The notes: generated from the sequence alone by a model not told the origin. Counted from the stretch's first letter, positions 16,926 through 26,408 are shown. The stretch: DNA of 64,000 nucleotides from an uncultured Lachnospiraceae bacterium (GCA_910585605.1 CAJUFL010000004.1:62001-126000); one strand, 5' to 3'. Translations and numbers: made by a program.

Positions 16926-17903
16926 TTGACAAGAGAAGATAATCAGAAGATGAAAATATTATACATATTAAAGATTTTATGGGAGGAATCCGATGAGCTG
17001 CATATTTTGTCAGCAGAACAGATTGCAAAAAAGGTTGCATCCTATGGCATTCATTGCGAGCGAAAAAGTGTATATAAATGTCTGACGGAGCTGACAGAGT
17101 TCGGTTTTGATATTATACGCACAAAGCGGGGGGCGTATATGGCAACAAGAATGTTTGAACTGCCGGAGTTGAAACTTTTAGCTGATGCAGTCCAGTCTTC
17201 CAAATTTATAACAGAGAAAAAATCGGATGAACTGATTGCAAAGATTGGAACATTATTAAGCCGTTATGAAAGCGAACAGCTGCACCGCCAGGTGTTTGTG
17301 AAAAATCGTGTGAAAACCATGAATGAGAGTATTTACTATAATATAGATACGATTTATGAGGGGATTCGTGGAAACCGGCAGGTTGCGTTTGATTATTGGA
17401 ACTGGAATGTGAAAAAAGAAATGGTGTATAGGCATGATAGGAAAAGATATATAATTTCCCCGTGGTTTCTCCAGTGGGAAGATGAAAAATATTATCTGGT
17501 AGGTTATGAGGATTTGGCAGATAAAATGAAACACTTTCGTGTGGATAAAATGTACGGGATCACAATTTTAGAAAGTCCCCGTAACGGAAAAAAATTGTTT
17601 GATCAGATGAATCCGGCATCCTATGGGACTCTGACGTTTGGTATGTTTCAGGGTCGTCGGGAAACGGTGACGCTTAGTATGAAGAATGAGCTTGCAGGCG
17701 TTGTGATTGATCGTTTCGGTAAAGAGGTGTGGATGCATTCATTGGATGAAGGGCATTTTACAGTTGTACTTGATGTGATGGTCAGCAATCAGTTTTTTGG
17801 CTGGCTTACAGGGCTGGGAGAAGGAGTAACGATAACGGGTCCTATGTGGGTAAAGGAAGAATATGGAAAACTACTGAGGAGGCTGATGGACAGTTATGAA
17901 TAA
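16926..17903 (+). CDS. WYL-domain transcriptional regulator next to glpK
   Basis: A 325-residue regulator starting with TTG at 16926, five bases after an AGGAGG. The N-terminal winged helix-turn-helix (about 10-75) contains IHCERKSVYKCLTEL. The middle and C-terminal parts form a WYL ligand-sensing domain (about 140-240) with the ISPWFLQWEDEKYYLVGY stretch, followed by the WCX-type tail. It overlaps the glycerol kinase start by 8 bases, so the two are translationally coupled and the regulator plausibly controls glycerol use. It may also be autoregulatory. Ligand and operator are not evident. Confidence 0.88.
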   Translation: MTREDNQKMKILYILKILWEESDELHILSAEQIAKKVASYGIHCERKSVYKCLTELTEFGFDIIRTKRGAYMATRMFELPELKLLADAVQSSKFITEKKSDELIAKIGTLLSRYESEQLHRQVFVKNRVKTMNESIYYNIDTIYEGIRGNRQVAFDYWNWNVKKEMVYRHDRKRYIISPWFLQWEDEKYYLVGYEDLADKMKHFRVDKMYGITILESPRNGKKLFDQMNPASYGTLTFGMFQGRRETVTLSMKNELAGVVIDRFGKEVWMHSLDEGHFTVVLDVMVSNQFFGWLTGLGEGVTITGPMWVKEEYGKLLRRLMDSYE

Positions 17904-19377
17904 ATATTTAATGGCGCTTGATCAGGGGACTACCAGTTCCCGGTGCATTATTTTCAATAAAAAGGGTGATATTATTTCCATGGCACAAAAAGAGTTTACC
18001 CAGTATTTTCCGAGGTCCGGATGGGTAGAACATGATGCGAATGAAATCTGGGCATCCCAGATGGGTGTCATGGCAGAAGCGATGGCGAAGCATTCCATTG
18101 AGGCAGGGGATATTGCAGCCATAGGCATTACGAATCAAAGAGAAACCACTATTGTATGGGATAAAGAGACGGGGGAGCCTATCTGTCCTGCGATTGTATG
18201 GCAGTGCCGGAGAACGGCCGATTATGTAGAACAGTTAAAGGCAGAAGGATATGATAAGGTGATTAAGAAAAAGACAGGACTGGTTGTAGATCCTTATTTT
18301 TCCGCTACTAAACTGAAATGGATTTTGGACCATACGGAAGGTGCAAGGGATCGGGCAAAAGAGGGGACTCTTTTATTTGGAACAGTGGACACTTGGCTTA
18401 TTTATAAACTTACCAGAGGGTATGTATTTGCCACGGATGTGACCAATGCCTCTCGTACGATGTTATATAATATTCATGAACTTTGCTGGGATAAGGAATT
18501 ACTTGAGAAATTTGATATTCCGGAAAAAATGCTTCCGGAGGTAAAATCTTCTTCTGAGATATATGGTGTGACACATAATACGATAATCGGAGCGGAAGTT
18601 CCGATTGCAGGCGTGGCAGGTGACCAGCAGGCAGCACTGTTTGGGCAGTGCTGTTTTCAGGCAGGAGAAAGCAAGAATACCTATGGAACGGGATGTTTTT
18701 TGCTGATGAATACGGGAGAAAAAGCAGTGGAGTCCAGGAACGGACTGTTAACGACGATTGCTATTGGAAGGGATAACCGTGTACAGTATGCACTAGAGGG
18801 CAGTGTATTTGTGGCAGGAGCTGCTATCAAATGGCTCAGGGATGAACTGAAAATGATAGAAACGGCTGCCCAGACGGAAATGCTTGCGAATTCCGTACCG
18901 GACAGTAACGGAGTTTATGTAGTGCCGGCATTTACAGGGCTGGGTGCACCGTATTGGGATGCATATGCAAGAGGAGCTGTGTTTGGTCTTTCAAGAGGAA
19001 GTGGCAAAGCACATTTTGTAAGAGCAGTATTAGAGTCGCTGGCATATCAGTCTTTGGATGTAATCCGTGCAATGGAAGAGGATGCCGGAATCAAAGTGCA
19101 TTCCCTGAGGGTAGACGGAGGTGCCAGTACCAATAATTTTTTACTGCAATTTCAGGCGGATATTTTAAATGGGGAAATTATCCGTCCAAGAGTAGCAGAG
19201 ACCACGGCATTGGGAGCTGCTTATCTGGCAGGGCTGGCGGTAGGATATTATAAGGATATAGAGGAAATCCAATCCAACTGGTTAAAGGATAAAGAATTTA
19301 AACCGGCATTTTCAGATGAAAAAAGGGATGCCCTGTACAGGGGATGGAAAAACTGTGTAGAGCGTATCCGCAAGTAG
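17896..19377 (+). CDS. glpK: Glycerol kinase
   Basis: Phosphorylates glycerol to sn-glycerol 3-phosphate with ATP. The 493-residue length is normal for the family. The FGGY-kinase pattern is intact: N-terminal ALDQGTTSSRCIIF phosphate loop, the GITNQRETT and WQCRRT substrate segments, AGVAGDQQAALFGQ, TYGTGCFLLMNTG, and the C-terminal LRVDGGASTNNFLLQFQADIL with the second FGGY signature region. Its start overlaps the WYL regulator gene. No glycerol facilitator or glycerol-3-phosphate dehydrogenase gene is adjacent. Confidence 0.97.
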   Translation: MNKYLMALDQGTTSSRCIIFNKKGDIISMAQKEFTQYFPRSGWVEHDANEIWASQMGVMAEAMAKHSIEAGDIAAIGITNQRETTIVWDKETGEPICPAIVWQCRRTADYVEQLKAEGYDKVIKKKTGLVVDPYFSATKLKWILDHTEGARDRAKEGTLLFGTVDTWLIYKLTRGYVFATDVTNASRTMLYNIHELCWDKELLEKFDIPEKMLPEVKSSSEIYGVTHNTIIGAEVPIAGVAGDQQAALFGQCCFQAGESKNTYGTGCFLLMNTGEKAVESRNGLLTTIAIGRDNRVQYALEGSVFVAGAAIKWLRDELKMIETAAQTEMLANSVPDSNGVYVVPAFTGLGAPYWDAYARGAVFGLSRGSGKAHFVRAVLESLAYQSLDVIRAMEEDAGIKVHSLRVDGGASTNNFLLQFQADILNGEIIRPRVAETTALGAAYLAGLAVGYYKDIEEIQSNWLKDKEFKPAFSDEKRDALYRGWKNCVERIRK

Positions 19378-19544
19378 ACATCAGAGTGCAATCTAAATTT
19401 GTAATAATAAATCAGAGTGAGGCATTAATAAAAAATTAGCATAGAATACACAGAATGAACACATATTTTTAATATGGTATAGAAATATTATATAAATGAA
19501 AGGGATATATTATGTTAGATATGATTTCACAAGGAGTGATAGGT

Positions 19545-20312
19545 ATGACAGATTTACTGGATAACCTGGTGATGGGTGTATATCATGGCGGTTATGGTTA
19601 CGGTTATGGCTATGGATATTTATCTTATCTTGTTTTTATGCTGCCGGCACTGATTCTCGGATTATGGGCACAGGTAAAGGTAAAACATACATTTAATAAG
19701 TATAACAGGATTAGTAATTCCAGAAATATAACCGGTGCACAGGCGGCAAGGATGATACTGGATAAAAATGGCTTAAGCTATATCAGGATTGAACATGTGT
19801 CAGGCAGTCTGACTGATCATTATGATCCAAGAGATGGTGTGCTGCGTCTGTCTTCTTCCGTACATGATTCCACTTCCATTGGTGCGGTAGGCGTTGCTGC
19901 TCATGAAGCAGGGCATGCGATACAGGATGCGGAAGAATATGCACCGATTCGTATCCGAAATGCGATTGTACCAGTTTGTAATCTGGGCTCAAGTATAGGA
20001 CCGATTCTGATCGTGGTGGGGTGTCTGTTTGCAGGCAGCAAATTTGGATTAAGTCTTGTTTTCTTTGGAATATTGTTGTTTTCATTAGTTGCGGTTTTTC
20101 AGCTGGTTACATTGCCGGTGGAATTTGATGCATCTTCCAGGGCACTTTCTATTATCCGGGATAGTGGGATGTTTGCCGAGGGGGATTATAAAGGGGCTAA
20201 AAAGGTGCTCAGTGCGGCGGCTATGACATATGTAGCGGCATTGATCACATCTGTTATGCAGATTATTTATTATGTGACCCGCTTTTTGGGTGGTGCACGA
20301 CGAAATGATTAA
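19545..20312 (+). CDS. YugP-type membrane zinc metallopeptidase
   Basis: A membrane protein of the neutral zinc metallopeptidase family represented by Bacillus YugP; its substrate is unknown. I favour the ATG at 19545 because AAGGAGTGAT lies upstream, but an ATG at 19512 also has a fair site and would add 11 residues. The 255-residue protein has a Gly/Tyr-rich N-terminus, a first helix (about 25-45), the zinc motif HEAGH at 120-124, two helices at about 150-195, a downstream Glu in PVEFDASSRAL, and a C-terminal helix. Stand-alone gene. Confidence 0.88.
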   Translation: MTDLLDNLVMGVYHGGYGYGYGYGYLSYLVFMLPALILGLWAQVKVKHTFNKYNRISNSRNITGAQAARMILDKNGLSYIRIEHVSGSLTDHYDPRDGVLRLSSSVHDSTSIGAVGVAAHEAGHAIQDAEEYAPIRIRNAIVPVCNLGSSIGPILIVVGCLFAGSKFGLSLVFFGILLFSLVAVFQLVTLPVEFDASSRALSIIRDSGMFAEGDYKGAKKVLSAAAMTYVAALITSVMQIIYYVTRFLGGARRND

Positions 20313-20392
20313 ATGATATCATTGTAACAAATATATCAGACAAAATTAACATATGTAATAATAATGAAAGAATATTTTAAGGGTTTCTTTTG

Positions 20393-20421
20393 TTGACGAA
20401 TAATAGGTGCAATGATATGAT
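20393..20421 (+). promoter_or_regulatory. Promoter of the DUF1002 gene
   Basis: TTGACG (20393-20398) and TATGAT (20416-20421) with a 17-base spacer. Transcription should start near 20428, at the base of the structured leader. Confidence 0.75.
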
Positions 20422-20428
20422 GATAGAC

Positions 20429-20519
20429 GCAAACAGGCGGTTAATTTGTGTGGATGACAAGTCAGGCGTGGGTGTCTGTGCACACATTTGGCGACTATTG
20501 CAATAAACAGAGTTTGCGA
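20429..20519 (+). promoter_or_regulatory. Structured 5' leader ahead of the DUF1002 gene
   Basis: CGCAAAC at 20429-20435 is complementary to GTTTGCG at 20513-20519, closing a leader of about 90 bases. Inner stems such as GTGTG/CACAC and GACA/TGTC are possible. It begins at the predicted transcription start and ends 31 bases before the start codon. I did not recognise a known riboswitch consensus, so the regulatory role is a guess. Confidence 0.4.
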
Positions 20520-20550
20520 AGAATTGGTTACAACAAATGGAGGATATGAT

Positions 20551-21456
20551 ATGAGAAAGTTATATAAGAGATTAACAGCAGCAGTACTTGCGGCGACAAT
20601 GATATTTACGTTGCCCGCAGCAGGGATTACAGCAAAGGCAGATGCAGTGGCAGATGCAAATCCGGATGATGTGTATGTATCATTTGGTGCAGATTTAAGT
20701 GGTGATGAGAAGTCTACGGTCATGGGTTTACTGGGAATAACGGAAGATGACCTGGATGGATTTACGGTTGGTGAGATTACCAATGATGACGAAAAAAAAT
20801 ATCTTGGAGATTATCTGGATTCCAGTGTAATCGGGTCAAGAGCACTTTCTTCCGTTATCGTAGTGGTTGGTGAAGACGGAGACGGGATTGATGTGCAGAC
20901 AAAGAATATATCATATTGTACTTCCGGTATGTATACTAATGCCTTGATTACTGCGGGAATTGAAAATGCTGATGTGATTGTTGCAGGGCCGTTTGAAATT
21001 ACGGGAACAGCTGCTTTGGTAGGTGCGATGAAAGCATATGCGGAGCTGACGGGAGAGAAAATTTCGGCAGAGAGTATGGATACCGCAGTGAATGAGCTGG
21101 TTGTTACAAGCCGCATGGCAGAAGATATGAACTCAGAAGATGTAGAACAGCTGATAGCATTCGTTAAGGCAAAAGTAGTGGAAGGTGGTCTTGATGATGA
21201 GGAAGCGATCAGTGAAGCTATTGATGAAGGTGCCAGTCAGCTGGGGATTTCCATTACCGATGAGGAAAAGCAGACGATCATTTCCCTTATGAAGAAGATC
21301 AGCAATCTGGATTTGGATATTGACAGCATGAAGAAACAGGCAAAGGACTTATTTAACAAGCTGGAAGATATGGGAATCGATAAAGAGCAGGCAAAGAATT
21401 TTTTCCAGAAGATAATTGATGCGATACAGAAATTCTTTAATGATTTATTCAATTAG
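20551..21456 (+). CDS. Secreted DUF1002-family protein
   Basis: A 301-residue exported protein. The ATG at 20551 follows ATGGAGG and yields a clear signal peptide (1-28, cut near AKA). An upstream in-frame ATG would place 21 non-signal residues before it. The body matches the DUF1002 pattern: YVSFGADLSGDEKSTVM near the mature N-terminus, SSVIVV and CTSGMYTNALITAGI in the middle, and a helical C-terminus with an amphipathic KQAKDLFNKLEDMGI segment. Function of the family is not established; extracellular location is the only firm inference. Confidence 0.85.
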   Translation: MRKLYKRLTAAVLAATMIFTLPAAGITAKADAVADANPDDVYVSFGADLSGDEKSTVMGLLGITEDDLDGFTVGEITNDDEKKYLGDYLDSSVIGSRALSSVIVVVGEDGDGIDVQTKNISYCTSGMYTNALITAGIENADVIVAGPFEITGTAALVGAMKAYAELTGEKISAESMDTAVNELVVTSRMAEDMNSEDVEQLIAFVKAKVVEGGLDDEEAISEAIDEGASQLGISITDEEKQTIISLMKKISNLDLDIDSMKKQAKDLFNKLEDMGIDKEQAKNFFQKIIDAIQKFFNDLFN

Positions 21457-21510
21457 AGGGATGCTATTGAATATTGTGTGAAATAGATTGTAATTTTTAC
21501 AGATAGTGGT

Positions 21511-21553
21511 AAAATAACCATGGTGATTTTGCATATCATCATGGTTATTTTTC
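21511..21553. terminator. Terminator after the DUF1002 gene
   Basis: AAAATAACCATGGTGAT pairs with ATCATCATGGTTATTTTT around a short loop. The T run follows on the plus strand and a complementary A run precedes it, so it could work in both directions. Confidence 0.8.
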
Positions 21554-21594
21554 TGAATCGGGACATAATACATAGTAAAAAAGGAAGGGATATT

Positions 21595-22503
21595 ATGTTT
21601 TATGAACTGAAGCGGGGAAGAGTGGGACTGATTACATTTCAGGAATTACAGGATGATTATGTTATGTATGGTTTTCCGGTCCAGACAGTGGAGGAATGTG
21701 AAAGCAACCTTTATAATTTTCGCAGTGATACCTATGTCAAAAATGATCTGGTATTTTTAGTACTGGATTTAATCAATATGCTGGATGTGTTTGGAGAAAA
21801 AGACAGGCTGGCGCTATATATTCGACAGGATTTATGTCTGGTTGTGGATGTAAAAGACGAGGATGGAAGTACCAGAAGATTGTTTGAACAGGTAGTAAAC
21901 CGTTATGAAACTGAAGGGCAGGGGCTGAAACAGACGGTTCCGGAAAAGTTTTTGTATCATTTTCTGGAACAGCTGATTCTGGATGACAGAAGATTTCTGG
22001 AAAATATGGAGTTTCACATGAGTGTTCTGGAAACAAGAATTTTAAAAGAACATGTTGATCCGGCTTTTATTAATGAGATATTATCCATTAAAAAAGAACT
22101 TATGTATATTAGGAATTACTATGAACAGCTGATTGATGTGGGAGAGGTTCTTCAGGATAATGAGAATGATATGTTTCCGGAGGAAAATGTAAAGCGGTTT
22201 GCAATCTTTAAAGAGCGGACAATCAGATTGAGCGAGAATGTAAAACATTTAAAAGAATATACGGTACAACTGCGGGAGACGCACGATGCAATGCTGGACT
22301 ATAATTTGAACAATAGTATGAAACTGCTTACGGTAATAACGACTATTTTTTTGCCCCTTACACTGATTGCAGGCTGGTATGGCATGAATTTTACCAATAT
22401 GCCGGAATTGCAATGGAGATATGGATATCTGGGTGTGATTATATTTTCGATTGTTATCGTTTCATTTTGTATCATAGCGTTTAAAAAACGCAGGTTATTA
22501 TAA
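21595..22503 (+). CDS. CorA-type magnesium/divalent cation transporter
   Basis: Membrane channel for Mg or related cations. The ATG at 21595, preceded by AAGGAAGGGA, is preferred to one 75 bases earlier that lies within the terminator; 302 residues. A large cytoplasmic N-terminal funnel domain (1-235) is followed by two transmembrane helices. The selectivity motif YGMNFTNMPE lies between them at about 260-269. The GMN triplet is intact. It stands alone between terminators and the next operon. Confidence 0.92.
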   Translation: MFYELKRGRVGLITFQELQDDYVMYGFPVQTVEECESNLYNFRSDTYVKNDLVFLVLDLINMLDVFGEKDRLALYIRQDLCLVVDVKDEDGSTRRLFEQVVNRYETEGQGLKQTVPEKFLYHFLEQLILDDRRFLENMEFHMSVLETRILKEHVDPAFINEILSIKKELMYIRNYYEQLIDVGEVLQDNENDMFPEENVKRFAIFKERTIRLSENVKHLKEYTVQLRETHDAMLDYNLNNSMKLLTVITTIFLPLTLIAGWYGMNFTNMPELQWRYGYLGVIIFSIVIVSFCIIAFKKRRLL

Positions 22504-22531
22504 TTTATTAGCGCAAAATAAGGAGGCACAT

Positions 22532-23191
22532 ATGATAAGCAAGATATTAATTACAATCTCTGCAATATTTGTTTTGGCAGGATTATTTGGCATCAGATCG
22601 AAAACACTGGGAGGAAAAATGTTTTTTTTATGCATTTCCTCTATTGGCATGACTGTATTGTCTTTTGTGGAACTGAATGCATATGGTCTGATAGGGGGAA
22701 TCTTTCAGATGCTGTTTCGTCTGATAAGCCTTCTGTTTCTGGTTTTATTATTCCGAAATGTCTGTAAAAAAAATGGGATTATATATACGGAAGATATCAG
22801 CGGAATCGGGAGGAAGATGCCGTATATGTTCCTGATGGCGGCAGTTTATTCCATGATTGTGATCGGTATGCCTGCCACAGGAACTTTTACAGGTATTTTG
22901 TATTCTGAGATTGGATTACTTGCAGGCGGTTTCGGTGCCGTTACTTATGTAGGAATGATCGGAAATATTGCTGGTATTGCTGTGCCGGCAGTATTGCTTT
23001 TTCCCGTGTTGAAAAAAGCATATTTTCCAGAGGAGGAAAGAGAAAGAAGGGAATCTGTAATAATGCCTGGAAAAGGAATGATGATCATACATTTTCTAAT
23101 GGCATTTTTATTGGTGTTACTTTCCATTTATCAAAAGCCAGTTATGACAGCAGCTGGAATATTGATGGAAAAGATTTTAGTTAGGCGGTGA
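22532..23191 (+). CDS. Membrane protein resembling a fragment of antiporter-like complex I subunits
   Basis: A 219-residue membrane protein with about five to six helices. The segment with GGIFQMLFRLISLLFLVLL, then the GIGRKMPYMFLMAAVYSMIVIGMPATGTFTGILYSE stretch, corresponds to the second half of NuoL/M/N or MrpD-type proton-translocating subunits. In those proteins the same region carries the discontinuous helix and a GxPxxxGF turn. The N-terminal half of a full subunit is missing. It overlaps the next gene by a few bases or abuts it, and the two are surely co-expressed. It could be a short antiporter subunit of a reduced complex. Not a pseudogene on its face: start, ribosome site (AAGGAGG) and frame are clean. 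Confidence 0.6.
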   Translation: MISKILITISAIFVLAGLFGIRSKTLGGKMFFLCISSIGMTVLSFVELNAYGLIGGIFQMLFRLISLLFLVLLFRNVCKKNGIIYTEDISGIGRKMPYMFLMAAVYSMIVIGMPATGTFTGILYSEIGLLAGGFGAVTYVGMIGNIAGIAVPAVLLFPVLKKAYFPEEERERRESVIMPGKGMMIIHFLMAFLLVLLSIYQKPVMTAAGILMEKILVRR

Positions 23192-23196
23192 GGATG

Positions 23197-24891
23197 ATGG
23201 AAAATAATTATGGAATATTATTAGTATTATTGTTTCCTGCTATAAGCGGGATCATTGGTTTTTGTTTAGGGAAGAAAAATAAGGAAACCCGTAATGACTG
23301 GATTGATATTGTTATGATTGTGGAACTGGTAATGCTTGGATATCTTGGTTTTGTGATCATTGGGAAAAATGTTTCCATATCATTGGTGTTAAATGATTTT
23401 TTGGGTCTGGGATTTTCGCTTACCGTAGGTATGATGCAGGTCCTGCTTAGCATAGTTACGACAATTTTTTTTGGTGTAACTACACAGTTTATGAAGGAGT
23501 CCATGAAGAGTGAAGAGGGAAGCAACCGGTTTTACTTGTTGTTTTTGTGTATGCACAGTATGGTTTTAGGGGCGTTTATGGCAAATAACCTGTTTAATTT
23601 CTTTATGTTTGCTGTGGGGGCATTTCTTCTCGCTTATCCTTTGATCATGCACAGGCAGGATAAGCAGGCATTAAAAAATGCAGGTATATATATAAGTTTT
23701 CTGGTTGCTGCGATTACAGTGATTTTAACTGGTGTTGTAATTGTATTCGGATATTTAGGAAGCGTAAGCTATGATGGTATGTACAACACGATCATGTCAA
23801 AAGGTGGAAACAGTCAAATCCTTTTAGGTGGGATGCTTGTATTTGCCGGGTTTGCAGTTTTTTCCGGTATGTTTCCGGTACAGTTTCAGATAACAAGGGG
23901 ATGTTCTTATGGTTTGATTGAAGTATCCACAGTACTTGCTGGAATTGTTTCCAGATTAGGAATATATGGAATGTTAGTGCTTGCATCTGATTTGTTTGTT
24001 GAAAGTGCGTTTTACGGCAGAGTTTTATTAACCGGAGGGCTTCTTAGCACTGCATGGGGGCTGATTCTTACGCTTACGTCTACGGATATCCGCAAGATAT
24101 TAATGGGTCTGAATGTAGCGGTAAATGGATTTAGTATTCTTGGTACAGGGCTAATTTCATTATGTGGTAATTCTAATGCATATGCTATCAGAAGTGCGGT
24201 GTATATGATGCTGGTATCGGCATTATCCATGCTGGTTCTGTACATGGTGGCTTTAGAGCAGGTGCGCAAAATAAAGACATACGAGATCAAAGGGTTGATC
24301 GCTTCAGGAAAGGGAAACAGATTATTGGCAGTGGTAAGCTTTTTAGCTTGTGCCAGCCTCGGAGGGGTTCCCGGGACAGCCGGATTTTTAGCACATTCCA
24401 TGCTTTTTAAGACTATTTTTGAAAAAGTGGGATGGAAATGGCTGATAACAGTTTATATTATTCTGTGGGCATTTTTAATGACGGCTGTGACCCGTATTTT
24501 TATGAAACTGTTTGTAAGCCGGAGAGAAGAGACTATGAGGATTCTAACAACAGAAGAGGAATTGCAGCCGGAACCGGAGGATATAGAAGACAGTAAAACC
24601 CCGTATCGAGGCGGTGAGATTTTGCTGTTGTTTATTGGTATCATACAGATTGCTGTCGGTGTTCTTCCGGGTATAACAGTAGATAAACTGGAAGATATAT
24701 TTGTGAATTTTTGTCATGGGAAAAGAATGACACAGGCGATTTCGTATTTTACGGGTAATGTATGGGTAGGATTTGGAATAGCAGTTATATTATGTATTCT
24801 ATTGTATGTTAATCTGGTTCATGGGATTTTACTCCGTGCAGTAAAAAATAAAAAGAATAAAGAATTGCAGGAAAACAGATCTGAATCATAA
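23197..24891 (+). CDS. Proton-conducting antiporter-like membrane subunit (NuoL/M/N, MrpD family)
   Basis: About 564 residues with roughly 14 transmembrane helices. I chose the ATG at 23197 behind GGTGAGG; GTG 23188 and ATG 23194 are alternatives. It has the family course: central GGNSQILLGGMLVFAGFAVFSGMFPVQFQ, where NuoM has a lysine-bearing helix, then TSTDIRKILMGLNVAVNGFSILGTG and SLGGVPGTAGFLAHSMLFK. The hydrophilic loop at about 450-475 is Glu-rich. It is paired with the half-length homologue before it and has no other complex I or Mrp genes nearby, so its partner enzyme is unknown. Confidence 0.75.
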   Translation: MENNYGILLVLLFPAISGIIGFCLGKKNKETRNDWIDIVMIVELVMLGYLGFVIIGKNVSISLVLNDFLGLGFSLTVGMMQVLLSIVTTIFFGVTTQFMKESMKSEEGSNRFYLLFLCMHSMVLGAFMANNLFNFFMFAVGAFLLAYPLIMHRQDKQALKNAGIYISFLVAAITVILTGVVIVFGYLGSVSYDGMYNTIMSKGGNSQILLGGMLVFAGFAVFSGMFPVQFQITRGCSYGLIEVSTVLAGIVSRLGIYGMLVLASDLFVESAFYGRVLLTGGLLSTAWGLILTLTSTDIRKILMGLNVAVNGFSILGTGLISLCGNSNAYAIRSAVYMMLVSALSMLVLYMVALEQVRKIKTYEIKGLIASGKGNRLLAVVSFLACASLGGVPGTAGFLAHSMLFKTIFEKVGWKWLITVYIILWAFLMTAVTRIFMKLFVSRREETMRILTTEEELQPEPEDIEDSKTPYRGGEILLLFIGIIQIAVGVLPGITVDKLEDIFVNFCHGKRMTQAISYFTGNVWVGFGIAVILCILLYVNLVHGILLRAVKNKKNKELQENRSES

Positions 24892-24973
24892 ATATCCTAT
24901 TGTACAATTTCTTACATATATTATTATAGAAGGAAATATAAGAAGATAATGTATAAAAAATTCAATATTTTTA

Positions 24974-25002
24974 TTGAACATTATGGATATTCGTATTAAA
25001 AT
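24974..25002 (+). promoter_or_regulatory. Promoter of the acyl carrier protein operon
   Basis: TTGAAC (24974-24979), 17-base spacer, TAAAAT (24997-25002), followed by about 80 bases of leader to the ACP start codon. Confidence 0.65.
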
Positions 25003-25090
25003 AGACATATGTTTGATGTTTTGGTGTTGGGTTTTAAGACACTGGGACTGGATGTGCAGTCGTATAATATATTAGGGAGGTTACCAGAAT

Positions 25091-25342
25091 ATGGAAAAGA
25101 AGGAAATCAAGGAAAAACTGTTAGAGATTATTGACGAAGAGATGCCGGATGTAGAAGTTGACAAGGTTGATATGAAAGCTTCTTTTGCGGATGAGTATGG
25201 TGTAGATTCAGTTTCTCTCATTAAAATGATCGTAGATGCAGAGGAGACATTTCAGGTTAAATTTGATGACAGGGAATTAGCACTTAATAAGTATGAAAGC
25301 TTTGATGACATGGTTGATATTATTGAGAGTAAATTACAATAA
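25091..25342 (+). CDS. Acyl/peptidyl carrier protein
   Basis: An 83-residue acidic four-helix carrier. The phosphopantetheine attachment serine is Ser40 in YGVDSVSLIKM. The preceding acidic helix and the following recognition helix MIVDAEETFQVKF are typical. Its own Sfp-type phosphopantetheinyl transferase is encoded two genes later, so it is probably activated in situ. No fatty acid synthase, polyketide or non-ribosomal peptide synthetase genes accompany it, so it is not the housekeeping fatty acid ACP by context. AGGGAGG precedes the ATG. Confidence 0.93.
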   Translation: MEKKEIKEKLLEIIDEEMPDVEVDKVDMKASFADEYGVDSVSLIKMIVDAEETFQVKFDDRELALNKYESFDDMVDIIESKLQ

Positions 25343-25361
25343 TGAAGGAGGAGTAAGTGTT

Positions 25362-26408
25362 ATGGCAAACAAAGTAGTATTACCTGTAAAATATCCTGCT
25401 ATTACATCATGGCAGTGGCATGCGACTTTATTTTCAATTTTAGGTGAAGATGAGAATGCAAAAAAGTGGATTTATAGCAATTACATACAACTGCGCTGCT
25501 ATAATATTGAAGAATATACAACCGGTGATGAGATTTTATTATGTGACATGATGCCGGGAAGTAGTGCAATGAAAGAATGTCCGTATCTTATCTTTTCTCT
25601 GCTTACAAAGCCGCAGATTGAGAGCTACTGTGGTGATGTGATTGATTTTATCGTAAAAACAATCGACCTTGGTGGATATGTTTATGGTGCTTTTGATGAA
25701 GCTAGAATGTTATGTGATGTCAGCGTAGATTATAAGTTTTCCCATGAATTGTTTATCTATGGATATAACATGGAAGAGGAGATATTCTATGTCGGCGACT
25801 TTACCTTTAAGGACAAATACTCATATTCTACAGTTTCTTTCGAAGCAGTAAAGAGGGGGTTTGATGCCCTTTCAGCCGGTGAAGACCATGTGTTTAAGGA
25901 TGATTATAAGGGAACCCGGGGACTTTATGTGATACAGAAGAATAATGAGAACAAATATTATGATCTGGATAAGGTGCTGATCAAGAGAACATTGACAGAG
26001 TATCTGAATAGTGAGGATACCAAGGATCATTTCAGGATGATGCGTAACCGTTTTGATGATACTATTTTTGGTGTAGATGTATACGATGCGCTTCAAAGAA
26101 GGGTAGATAAGCAGCTTCACAAAGAAGAACCTGATTATGATATCCGGGCACTGCATATCGCATATGACCATAAGGTATTGATGTTAGACCGTCTCAAATA
26201 TCTGATGGCAAACGAAGTGATACCGTTTGACCAGACAATGTTAGATGAATATGCTATGGTTGTTGACAATATGTTGACAGCACGTAACCTTTTGGTTCGT
26301 ATTTCCATTACGGGAGATATTGAGGCAGGTGAAAGGATTACAGCTTATTTAAAGGAAGCAAAAGAAAAGGAGATTGCTATCCTTGGTAAAGTTGTAGATT
26401 TATTATAG
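25362..26408 (+). CDS. Unrecognised protein between ACP and PPTase, possibly BtrH-like
   Basis: A 348-residue cytoplasmic protein. The ATG at 25362 follows AAGGAGGAG; a longer frame overlapping the ACP gene is rejected. The N-terminal two thirds (SWQWHATLFSIL... to HELFIYGYNMEEEIFYVGDF... and a YSYSTVSFEAVKRGF segment) recall papain-like folds found in carrier-protein clusters, such as the BtrH N-terminal domain that transfers an acyl group from a carrier protein. The C-terminal third is helical. The position at which related proteins would have an N-terminal cysteine holds Trp/His here, so catalysis by the usual residue is doubtful. Gene spacing of 19 and 21 bases to its neighbours shows one operon. 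Function is an inference only. Confidence 0.45.
   Translation: MANKVVLPVKYPAITSWQWHATLFSILGEDENAKKWIYSNYIQLRCYNIEEYTTGDEILLCDMMPGSSAMKECPYLIFSLLTKPQIESYCGDVIDFIVKTIDLGGYVYGAFDEARMLCDVSVDYKFSHELFIYGYNMEEEIFYVGDFTFKDKYSYSTVSFEAVKRGFDALSAGEDHVFKDDYKGTRGLYVIQKNNENKYYDLDKVLIKRTLTEYLNSEDTKDHFRMMRNRFDDTIFGVDVYDALQRRVDKQLHKEEPDYDIRALHIAYDHKVLMLDRLKYLMANEVIPFDQTMLDEYAMVVDNMLTARNLLVRISITGDIEAGERITAYLKEAKEKEIAILGKVVDLL

Noticed and set aside
20488..20550. Upstream start for the DUF1002 protein
   Set aside because: It would put 21 residues before a clear signal peptide and lies inside the structured leader.
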